A stretch of 64,000 nucleotides of DNA from contig CAZIPA010000001.1 in assembly GCA_964541085.1 (NCBI GenBank), positions 46,401 to 110,400 on the forward strand, read 5' to 3'. Position numbers and translations under genes: made by a program. Numbering within the stretch: the first letter of the stretch is position 1; each line of letters opens with the position of its first letter. Under the pieces are notes generated by a model. It saw nothing but the letters and a program-made list of their open reading frames with translations. It ran no database searches and had not been told where the DNA came from. This document shows, piece after piece, positions 57,606-64,000 of this stretch. The stretch comes from UBA4644 sp964541085 (GTDB lineage Bacteria > Bacillota > Clostridia > Oscillospirales > Butyricicoccaceae).

Positions 57606-57766
57606 AAAAAGCGCCGGAGCCGGGCGGGCAATGCACCGGCTGACGAGGGTGGAGGTTGCGCAAATGCGCGAAAATCGAAAGGTTCGGCGGATGCCTCCCG
57701 CCTGCCGTGAGACGAAAGAGCTGCCGCAAAGCCGCGGAGTAATCTGCGGGACAAGGGGCAGCTTGC
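57606..57766 (+). ncRNA. glmS ribozyme/riboswitch
   Basis: Self-cleaving RNA activated by glucosamine-6-phosphate; cleavage leads to decay of the glmS mRNA. Seen here: the cleavage-site context AA|GCGCC (between 57610 and 57611), the core GACGAGGGTGGAGGTT, ATCGAAAGGTTCGGCGGATG and CCTCCCG, and the 3' P4/P4.1 hairpins (AGCTGCC ... GGGCAGCTT). It sits ~58 bases before glmS. Confidence 0.96.
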
Positions 57767-57823
57767 ACGGATTTGATTCCATTTTGTTATATTTTGTCGA
57801 ATTATCAAGGAGAGTTATCATAT

Positions 57824-59653
57824 ATGTGCGGAATTGTTGGATATGTGGGCAGGCAGCAGGCCGTTCCGGTGCTGTTGCAGGGCCTGTATAAGCTGGAATA
57901 CCGGGGCTATGACTCTGCCGGCGTGGCGCTGCTGGAGCAGGGCCGGCTGAAGGTCATCAAGGCCCGGGGCCGCATTCAGAATCTGGAGGAGCTTTTGCGG
58001 CAGCAGGGCCCCTTTACCGCCAGCTGCGGCATCGGTCATACCCGCTGGGCTACCCACGGCGAGCCCTCGGACATCAACGCCCATCCTCATGTGAGCGAAA
58101 ACGGGCGGATTGCGCTGGTACACAACGGCATTATCGAAAATTATATGGAGCTGCGGGAGATGCTGCGGCAGGCGGGCTTTACCATCCGGACGGAGACGGA
58201 CAGTGAGGTGGTGGCCCATCTGTTCCAGCTCCACTATCACGGAGACGCCATTGCAGCCCTGCGGGAAACCACCCGGCAGCTGCGGGGCTCCTATGCTCTG
58301 GGCGTAGTCAACATGGACACCCCGGGCGAGCTCATCTGCACCCGCCGGGACAATCCCCTGATTATCGGCGTAGGACAGGGTGAAAATATGATCGCTTCGG
58401 ACATTCCGGCCATTCTGGCAGTGACAAAGCAGTACATCGTCCTGTCTGACGAGCAGGTGGCCCGGATCACAGCCGATCAGGTGGACATTTTCGACAGCGT
58501 GGGCAACCGGGTACAGCCCCGGCTGGAAACGGTCACCTGGGATATTTCCGCTGCGGAAAAGGGCGGTTATGAGCATTTCATGATGAAGGAAATCTTCGAG
58601 CAGTCCAAGGCCGTGCGGGATACCCTGCTGCCCCGGCTGAAGGATGATCTGCCTCTGGCGGAGGGAGAGGGCCTTTCCGATGCGCTTTTGCAAAAGGTAC
58701 GCTCCATTCACATCACCGCCTGCGGCAGCGCTCTTCATGCGGGTCTGGTGGGCAAGGCCGTCATCGAACGGCTGGCAAGGATTCCGGTGATGGCACAGGT
58801 AGCCTCGGAGTTTCGCTACTGTGACCCCATCATCGGGCCGGAGGATCTGTGCATCGTCATCAGTCAGTCGGGAGAAACGGCAGATACGCTGGCGGCGCTG
58901 CGGGAGGCCAAACGCAAGGGTGCCGCAACGCTGGCCATCGTCAATGTGGTATCCTCCAGCATTGCCCGGGAAGCCGATGCGGTTTTGTATACCTGGGCCG
59001 GGCCGGAGATCGCCGTTGCCACCACAAAAGCCTATTCTGCCCAGCTGGCGGCGCTGTATCTCATTGCCCTGCGGGCGGCGCTGGTGCGGGGAACCCTTTC
59101 CTGTGAGCGTGTCCGGGAGCTGTGCCGGGAAGTCGCTTCCCTGCCGGAGCAGATTCAGCAGACGCTGGAATGCCGCAGCCAGCTCCAGCATCTGGCCAGC
59201 CTGTACGCCAACCGGCAGAGCGTCTTTTTCATCGGACGGGGCATGGATTATGCCGCCGGACAGGAGGCTTCCCTCAAGCTGAAGGAAATCTCCTACATTC
59301 ACAGCGAAGCCTACGCCGCCGGTGAGCTGAAGCACGGCACCATTTCCCTCATCGAATCGGGCTCCATGGTGGTGGCGCTGGCCTGTGACCCGGCACTGGT
59401 GGAAAAGACCATTTCCAATGTAAAATCCGTCAAGGCCCGGGGGGCCAGCGTGGTGCTGGTGACCAACGATCCCCGGCTGGAGGAGGATCCGGAAATCTGC
59501 GACCATCTGGTGCGCATCCCGCAGACCGAGCCGCTGTTCAGCGCCAGCCTTTCCATCCTGCCCATGCAGCTGCTGGCCTATTATACCGCCGTCATCCGGG
59601 GCTGTGATGTGGATAAGCCCAGAAATCTGGCAAAAAGCGTCACGGTGGAATGA
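57824..59653 (+). CDS. glmS: Glutamine-fructose-6-phosphate aminotransferase
   Basis: 609 residues. First step of UDP-GlcNAc synthesis. N-terminal glutaminase with nucleophile Cys2 (MCGIVGYVG), RGYDSAGVA and CGIGHTRWATHGEP; two SIS sugar-isomerase domains (~285-430 and ~460-600) with CGSALHAG, ISQSGETADTLAALR and DKPRNLAKSVTVE at the end. AAGGAGAG before ATG 57824. Ribozyme control from 57606-57766. Confidence 0.98.
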   Translation: MCGIVGYVGRQQAVPVLLQGLYKLEYRGYDSAGVALLEQGRLKVIKARGRIQNLEELLRQQGPFTASCGIGHTRWATHGEPSDINAHPHVSENGRIALVHNGIIENYMELREMLRQAGFTIRTETDSEVVAHLFQLHYHGDAIAALRETTRQLRGSYALGVVNMDTPGELICTRRDNPLIIGVGQGENMIASDIPAILAVTKQYIVLSDEQVARITADQVDIFDSVGNRVQPRLETVTWDISAAEKGGYEHFMMKEIFEQSKAVRDTLLPRLKDDLPLAEGEGLSDALLQKVRSIHITACGSALHAGLVGKAVIERLARIPVMAQVASEFRYCDPIIGPEDLCIVISQSGETADTLAALREAKRKGAATLAIVNVVSSSIAREADAVLYTWAGPEIAVATTKAYSAQLAALYLIALRAALVRGTLSCERVRELCREVASLPEQIQQTLECRSQLQHLASLYANRQSVFFIGRGMDYAAGQEASLKLKEISYIHSEAYAAGELKHGTISLIESGSMVVALACDPALVEKTISNVKSVKARGASVVLVTNDPRLEEDPEICDHLVRIPQTEPLFSASLSILPMQLLAYYTAVIRGCDVDKPRNLAKSVTVE

Positions 59654-59667
59654 TTGGATTACAAAAA

Positions 59668-59711
59668 ACAGCCGTCCCCGTATCCGTTTGGATGGGGACG
59701 GCTGTCCTTTT
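59668..59711. terminator. glmS terminator, bidirectional
   Basis: 12-bp arms ACAGCCGTCCCC (59668-59679) and GGGGACGGCTGT (59694-59705), then CCTTTT; A run on the other side. Confidence 0.92.
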
Positions 59712-59723
59712 ATGCTTTGCTTT

Positions 59724-61451
59724 TTATTTCTTTTTCCGGCGCAGCAGCTGATGCACGCCCACGGCAGCCGCAGCAGCCGCCAGAATACCGCCGGTGATGG
59801 CCAGCGTTTTCCGGGCCTTGCGCAGCGTCTCCTGCCGATACAGCTCCGCATCCTCCTGCACGGGAGCCGCCGGGTCAAACTGCTCCTGGGTGGTGACGGC
59901 AGCAGTATACACCGTGTCGCAGTTGTCCAGCACCATCAGACGCACCTTTTTACCCTGAGCCGCCAGCTTGCCCATGGCTTCCTCTTCAAAGGTCAGATAG
60001 CCCTCCGGCGTGATGCCGATGCCCTGATAGCGGAACACATGGTTGGCCGTGACTCTCCGGCAGGTGTCGGGGATCTCCGTCAGCTCATCCTCCGCATAAT
60101 AGCAGATGGTGCCGTGCTGACCGCAGCAGGAGCGCTTGTTCTCCAGAAAATCCGTGGGGATTTCCAGCAGCAGACCGTCGGCCACCAGCGCCCATGCACC
60201 CGGCTGATCCTTCACCGGCATCAGCGTGGCGGACACATAATCCCGCACAAACAGGCCGGCGCCCGCTTCCTTCCTGTGGATGAAATAGGCCGCCCGGCGA
60301 TACCAGCACTTGTCCAGCTGGGACTGGCGATATTCCCGATGGGCCGTCTGGCTGTCAAAGTCACCGGCGGGATCGTTGGAGATATACACATACTCATCCA
60401 GCTGCTGGCTGTAATAATAGCCCACGATGGTAATCAGATGGCCGTGGGTATGGCACAGGGAGTTTTCCAGATAGGGCTCATCATCATTTTCCCGGTTGCT
60501 GTATTTCACAGACAGGGCCACGCCAAAGCCCTTGCTCAGTTCCTGCCGCAGGGCGGAAAAGCTGGAATAAGACACATAGCTCTCATAGCCAAAGGCACCG
60601 GCGATAGCACAGGTAAAGCTCCAGTTGCCGTTTCCGCCAAAGCCGTTGTCATAGTTCAGCAGCGTCACATCCTCCGGCAGCAGATCGGCACCCTGGCCGT
60701 TCATGAGCATGGTAGCGGAGGTGGCAGAGCAGATCACCATGGCATAGTCCGGATCCCGGGCCACCTGGGAGATGGCGGGGGTGTCCAGCAGGACGGATTC
60801 CTTCTGCTGCACCGGCTCCTCGGGATAGTTGCAGTCATCCTGCCAGTTTTCGTCGTTGGTATTCTTCCAGGTAGCCGCCAGCAGCCGGAGAGAGGGCAGA
60901 CCATCGCAGCCCTCCTTGGCCCGCAGCACCACCTTCAGCTGGAAGGCAGAGGCAGTATAGCTTCCCCGCACATTCAGAGAGCTGTCGCCCGCGCCCTCAA
61001 AGGAATTGGCAAAGACCCAGCCGTTGTTTTCCTCGCTGTCCTTCCGGGGATGGGTATCCTCGCATTTCGGGCAGATGCGGCCGATATGGGTGCTCCACAC
61101 GCCCCAGGTGATCCAGTCGCTCCAGCCGTCATAGCTGCGGTTTTCCCGATCCGTCCAGCCGTCATATTCCGGCAGATAGACCCGGCCGAAAACCTCCACC
61201 TCCGTGCCCAGCGGCGTTTCCGTATTCCAGGAGGCCACCAGATCGTTAAAGGGCTTTTCCGTATGAACCACAGGGGTCAGGAACACGCCCTCCCCTTCCT
61301 TTTTCAGACGAACCGCACCGTCGCCCAGCTTGTCGGCGAAGGTCAGATTCAGCATGGCGCCGCCGGCAAAATCCCCATGGGTGGTGATCTTGATATGATT
61401 TCCCCGGGCCTGGATGGCCGGCAGGGCTTCCGTAAGTGTGTGCTTGAACAT
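59724..61451 (-). CDS. C39-like cysteine peptidase domain protein with C-terminal membrane anchor
   Basis: 575 residues. A beta-rich N-terminal region (1-~215) includes a CPKC pair. A papain-like/C39_2 domain follows: probable catalytic Cys ~241 in VICSATSATMLMNG, His ~338 in HGHLITIVGYYY, and Asn/Asp ~359-360 in YISNDPAGD. The C-terminus is one transmembrane helix (~548-566) and a basic RRKKK tail, as in surface proteins, but there is no LPxTG and no N-terminal signal peptide. Topology and substrate are unknown. Own promoter at 61488-61516. Confidence 0.8.
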   Translation of the reverse strand: MFKHTLTEALPAIQARGNHIKITTHGDFAGGAMLNLTFADKLGDGAVRLKKEGEGVFLTPVVHTEKPFNDLVASWNTETPLGTEVEVFGRVYLPEYDGWTDRENRSYDGWSDWITWGVWSTHIGRICPKCEDTHPRKDSEENNGWVFANSFEGAGDSSLNVRGSYTASAFQLKVVLRAKEGCDGLPSLRLLAATWKNTNDENWQDDCNYPEEPVQQKESVLLDTPAISQVARDPDYAMVICSATSATMLMNGQGADLLPEDVTLLNYDNGFGGNGNWSFTCAIAGAFGYESYVSYSSFSALRQELSKGFGVALSVKYSNRENDDEPYLENSLCHTHGHLITIVGYYYSQQLDEYVYISNDPAGDFDSQTAHREYRQSQLDKCWYRRAAYFIHRKEAGAGLFVRDYVSATLMPVKDQPGAWALVADGLLLEIPTDFLENKRSCCGQHGTICYYAEDELTEIPDTCRRVTANHVFRYQGIGITPEGYLTFEEEAMGKLAAQGKKVRLMVLDNCDTVYTAAVTTQEQFDPAAPVQEDAELYRQETLRKARKTLAITGGILAAAAAAVGVHQLLRRKKK

Positions 61452-61487
61452 AACTTTGCTCCTTTCCGGTGCTTTTTATTCACTGTA

Positions 61488-61516
61488 ATTATAACAAAAG
61501 GGAAAACCCCTGTAAA
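61488..61516 (-). promoter_or_regulatory. Promoter of the C39-like gene
   Basis: -35 TTTACA (61511-61516) and -10 TATAAT (61488-61493) on the minus strand, 17-base spacer. Confidence 0.8.
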
Positions 61517-61689
61517 GAGCGGATTTTGTAAAAGAACTGTTTAGGCCGTCTTTTGTCCTCCGGTTCTTAATAATTCTGAAACCGGTGGAAAAATGCGTGT
61601 GCTTTTCCGAAAACTGTGATAGAATACAGACAGAACCCGGCGGTATTGCCTTCCGGCAGCCGTCGGATGGGAAAAAGGGAGGCTTTCCG

Positions 61690-62385
61690 ATGAACGAGAA
61701 GATCCATATTCTTGCGGTGGACGATGAACAGGACATCCGCGAAATTGTCCGGATCCTGCTGGAAAGCAAGGGCTACAGCGTGGACTGCGCCGCCAACGGC
61801 GGAGAGGCCATTGCCTATGTGCAGGCACACCCCTCTGTGGATCTGGTGATTCTGGACATTATGATGCCCGGGCTGTCCGGCGTGGAGGCCTGCCGGGAGA
61901 TCCGGCGCTTCAGCGCGGCCCCCATTCTGTTTCTGACGGCGAAAACCATGGAGAGCGACAAGGTGGATGCCTACGCCTCCGGCGGAGATGATTATCTGGG
62001 CAAGCCCTTCTCTCAGGCAGAGCTGCTGATGAAGGTCAATTCCCTGCTGCGCCGGTATCGGGTCTATCAGGGCAAGCCCAGCCAGCAGCAGGAAAAGGCG
62101 CTGGTGCTGTGCGCGGAAAAGGGCTATGTGCTCCATCGGGGCGAGGTGGTGCCCCTGACCAACAAGGAGATCGACATTCTGCAATTTTTTCTGGATCATC
62201 CCGGAGAGGTGCTGGATGCCAAGCGTCTTTATGAAGGGGTCTGGAAGGAAAAATATCTGCCCTCCGCCACCAACACGGTGATGGTACACATCCTGAATCT
62301 GCGGAAAAAGCTGGAGGCGGATTATACCAATCCCCAGCTGATCCGCACCATCTGGGGAAAGGGGTACCAGCTGGATGAAGCATGA
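61690..62385 (+). CDS. OmpR-family response regulator
   Basis: 231 residues. Receiver with DDE at ~11-13, phospho-Asp ~56 (VILDIMMP) and LGKPF; winged helix with LTNKEIDILQFFLDHPGEVLDAKRLYEGVW and NTVMVHILNLRKKLE. GGGAGG before the ATG at 61690. It overlaps the kinase gene by 11 bases. It resembles the VanR/ KdpE-like group, but no target is visible. Confidence 0.94.
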   Translation: MNEKIHILAVDDEQDIREIVRILLESKGYSVDCAANGGEAIAYVQAHPSVDLVILDIMMPGLSGVEACREIRRFSAAPILFLTAKTMESDKVDAYASGGDDYLGKPFSQAELLMKVNSLLRRYRVYQGKPSQQQEKALVLCAEKGYVLHRGEVVPLTNKEIDILQFFLDHPGEVLDAKRLYEGVWKEKYLPSATNTVMVHILNLRKKLEADYTNPQLIRTIWGKGYQLDEA

Positions 62386-63790
62386 CGGACATATTTCCCT
62401 GAATGCCCAGCTTCTGCTGGTGCAGCTGTCTTCTCTGTGTCTGGCGCTGGCAGTGTTCTTTTGCGGTCTGCTGGTGGGGCGCAGCCTGCTGAATGATGTA
62501 TACCTGTCAGACGAAGCCTGCCTGAAGCGGGAGCTGCGGTATATTCAGAGCCTGAACGCCTATGTTCGGGAGCACGAGCTGCGCTCCACCGATTCTGAAG
62601 CCCTGCGGGATTGGGCCCGTGGGAAAAAATATGTACATCTCTCCGTCTATCAGGGGGAGCATCCCATTCTGGAGACCGACGGCTATGATCTGGATGTGAT
62701 GGATGGCCGCCGCTACAGCAATGTCTCCAACAGTGTGGAGGATGACAGTCTGCTGCTGCCCGATGAGGACGGCTATTACCGTTTGCAGTTTGCCGACGGT
62801 ATTTTTCGTGTCAGCATTACCGAGTTTTCCGAGACGCTGTATTATGATCTGTCGGTGATGGCGGCGCTGGCGCTGGCCTGTGCGGCGCTGCTGGCGGTGA
62901 ATCTTCATCATAACAGCCGTGTCACCCGGGCCATTGTGCGTCTGTCGCAGGAGGTTCAGCGGGTGGAGCAGGACGGCGACGCGGCGGAAATTCGCAGCAA
63001 CCGGAAGGATGAAATCGGTGAGCTGGCCCGTTCCGTGGAGCGGATGCGCCGGGCTATCATTCAGCAGATGCAGAACGAGCAGGATGCCTGGCAGGCCAAC
63101 TCCGGCCTGATTACCGCCATTTCCCACGATATCCGCACGCCGCTGACGGCGCTGATCGGCTATCTGGATCTGCTGGAGGGGCGGCAATATGAAAATGAAG
63201 AGCAGATGGAACGCTATATTTCTGCCGGTCGTGACCGGGCGCAGCAGCTGAAGGTGCTGACGGATGAGCTGTTCCGCTATTTTCTGGTGTTCGGACAGAA
63301 GGAAATGCAGCTGCGCATGGAGGAATATGACGCAGTGATCCTGCTGGAGCAGCTGCTGGGCGATCAGGTGATCCAGCTGCGGGAAAAGGGCTTTACCGTG
63401 CAGAGCATCACCTTGCAGGAGCCCTGCCGGGTGCGGCTGGATGTGCAGTATTTCCAGCGGGTGCTGGACAATCTGTTTGTCAATATTCAAAAGCACGGCG
63501 ATCCCACCGGCCGTGTCACCATCATGAGCCGCAAGGAGGGGAACACGCTGAAGCTGGACCTGCTGAACAGCGTCCCGCAAAAGCCCACCAACGCGGAAAG
63601 CACCCGCATCGGTCTGCAAACCTGCCGGAAGATCCTCCGTCAGATGGGCGGCGATTTTGAAACCCAGCAGGAGGCCCGGCGGTTTCTGGCAGAAATCACG
63701 CTGCCCCTGTGTTCCGACTCTCCGGAGGAGCCCGAAGAATCCCAGCCCGTCTCCCCTGCCCCGCTTCCGCCCCGGGAGCCCACAGCCTGA
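62375..63790 (+). CDS. Sensor histidine kinase
   Basis: 471 residues. TM helix ~11-37, extracytoplasmic region ~40-160, second TM ~161-177, HAMP, HisKA with AISHDIRTPLTALIGYLDLLEG (His ~251), and an ATPase domain with NLFVNIQKHG (N box). The G boxes are weak (RIGLQTCRKILRQMGG). Ends in a Pro/Glu-rich tail. Partner of the regulator it overlaps. VanS-like in layout. Confidence 0.92.
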   Translation: MKHDGHISLNAQLLLVQLSSLCLALAVFFCGLLVGRSLLNDVYLSDEACLKRELRYIQSLNAYVREHELRSTDSEALRDWARGKKYVHLSVYQGEHPILETDGYDLDVMDGRRYSNVSNSVEDDSLLLPDEDGYYRLQFADGIFRVSITEFSETLYYDLSVMAALALACAALLAVNLHHNSRVTRAIVRLSQEVQRVEQDGDAAEIRSNRKDEIGELARSVERMRRAIIQQMQNEQDAWQANSGLITAISHDIRTPLTALIGYLDLLEGRQYENEEQMERYISAGRDRAQQLKVLTDELFRYFLVFGQKEMQLRMEEYDAVILLEQLLGDQVIQLREKGFTVQSITLQEPCRVRLDVQYFQRVLDNLFVNIQKHGDPTGRVTIMSRKEGNTLKLDLLNSVPQKPTNAESTRIGLQTCRKILRQMGGDFETQQEARRFLAEITLPLCSDSPEEPEESQPVSPAPLPPREPTA

Positions 63791-63824
63791 TACATCCCTG
63801 CAAAATTATTGCGAAAAGCAGCAT

Positions 63825-63847
63825 GGCGGGACTGGACAGTTCCCGCC
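63825..63847 (+). terminator. Weak terminator after the two-component genes
   Basis: GGCGGGA (63825-63831) and TCCCGCC (63841-63847), followed by GTTTCTGTT; it overlaps the tRNA-Pro promoter. Confidence 0.5.
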
Positions 63848-63861
63848 GTTTCTGTTATAAT
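63833..63861 (+). promoter_or_regulatory. tRNA-Pro promoter
   Basis: -35 TGGACA (63833-63838) and -10 TATAAT (63856-63861), 17-base spacer. Confidence 0.8.
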
Positions 63862-63873
63862 ATTTTGTTGTAT

Positions 63874-63949
63874 CCGGGTGTAGCGCAGTTGGTAGCGCGC
63901 CTGCTTTGGGAGCAGGATGCCGCAGGTTCGAATCCTGTCACTCGGACCA
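63874..63949 (+). tRNA. tRNA-Pro (UGG)
   Basis: 76-base cloverleaf with encoded CCA. Acceptor arms CCGGGTG/CACTCGG (one G-U), anticodon loop TTTGGGA between CCTGC and GCAGG, T arm GGTTCGAATCC. Confidence 0.97.
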
Positions 63950-63951
63950 TG

Positions 63952-64000
63952 GCGAGTGTTCTTACAGCATTTGAAAGGCTGTTAAGAACACTCGCTTTTT
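63952..64000 (+). terminator. tRNA-Pro terminator
   Basis: Long hairpin GCGAGTGTTCTTA ... TAAGAACACTCGC followed by TTTTT at the window end. Confidence 0.92.

Noticed and set aside
54405..57821. Minus-strand open frame of about 1138 codons opposite ruvA, ruvB and glmM
   Set aside because: Antisense shadow of conserved genes, no ribosome-binding site or domain.
59724..59810. Sortase LPxTG anchor at the end of the C39-like protein
   Set aside because: Hydrophobic helix and basic tail are there, but no LPxTG-like motif precedes them.

Overview
The window looks like chromosome of a moderately high-GC, spore-forming anaerobic Clostridia bacterium, probably of the Oscillospiraceae/Ruminococcaceae type found in gut. 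The signs are a complete spoIIA operon (spoIIAA-spoIIAB-sigF), an oxygen-sensitive class III ribonucleotide reductase (nrdD/nrdG), a glmS ribozyme, the infC-rpmI-rplT and ylxM-ffh-rpsP-khpA arrangements, S-layer-type surface proteins and tRNAs with encoded CCA. The gene order is ordinary for a Firmicute. No phage, insertion sequence or CRISPR array was seen. Many genes are preceded by TTGnnn-17-TAnnnT promoters, often with a TGC extension.

Layout. 1-1471 (minus): recX (cut by the edge) and recA. 1579-8129 (minus): a compact run of FG-GAP lipoprotein, response regulator, histidine kinase, DUF1385 protein, prmC and an orphan D12 adenine methyltransferase. 8246-9903 (minus): a small P-loop protein and a D-Ala-D-Ala carboxypeptidase. 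10027-12461 (plus): mtaB and an RNA-methylase-like gene. 12574-14224: an A+T-richer accessory patch with its own promoter, a long rod-like structured RNA ending in a strong terminator, and two secreted/membrane proteins of unknown function. 14318-18688 (minus): an ECF sigma factor, its probable anti-sigma factor, a lipoprotein, an MBOAT acyltransferase and a DHHW/AlgJ-like protein, probably one system for acylating a surface polymer. 18952-19440: five tRNA genes, then luxS and two membrane proteins of unknown function. 21711-26181 (minus): nrdG, and nrdD-trxB with a small zinc-ribbon gene; nrdD carries a fused thioredoxin-like domain and a pair of NrdR boxes. 26319-30586 (plus): an SLH-anchored alpha/alpha-toroid protein, a DUF4430 protein and two esterases.

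30643-34569 (minus): spoIIA operon, then khpA, rpsP, ffh and ylxM. 34752-36111: PadR regulator with a DUF1700/DUF4097 partner. 36176-37506: infC (AUU start) with an attenuator leader, rpmI and rplT. 37591-39808: DUF523, a small lipoprotein-like gene and a YitT-type membrane protein. 39997-51024 (plus): gdpP, rplI, dnaB, tilS, hpt, ftsH, cca, an M32 carboxypeptidase and a DUF4298 protein. 51087-52258: a divergent flavin reductase/MerR pair with overlapping facing promoters, one having the 19-bp spacer typical of MerR targets. 52323-54233 (minus): secreted beta-propeller protein. 54471-59653 (plus): ruvA, ruvB, glmM, glmS ribozyme and glmS. 59724-61451 (minus): a C39-like cysteine peptidase with a C-terminal membrane anchor. 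61690-63790 (plus): a two-component system, then tRNA-Pro and a terminator.

The most interesting parts are the structured RNA with its neighbouring secreted pair, the NrdD-thioredoxin fusion next to thioredoxin reductase, the sigma-controlled MBOAT/DHHW operon, and the adjacent toroid/DUF4430 pair, which looks like a split version of the vitamin-B12-carrier architecture. All functional statements come from reading the sequence; no search or folding program was run.
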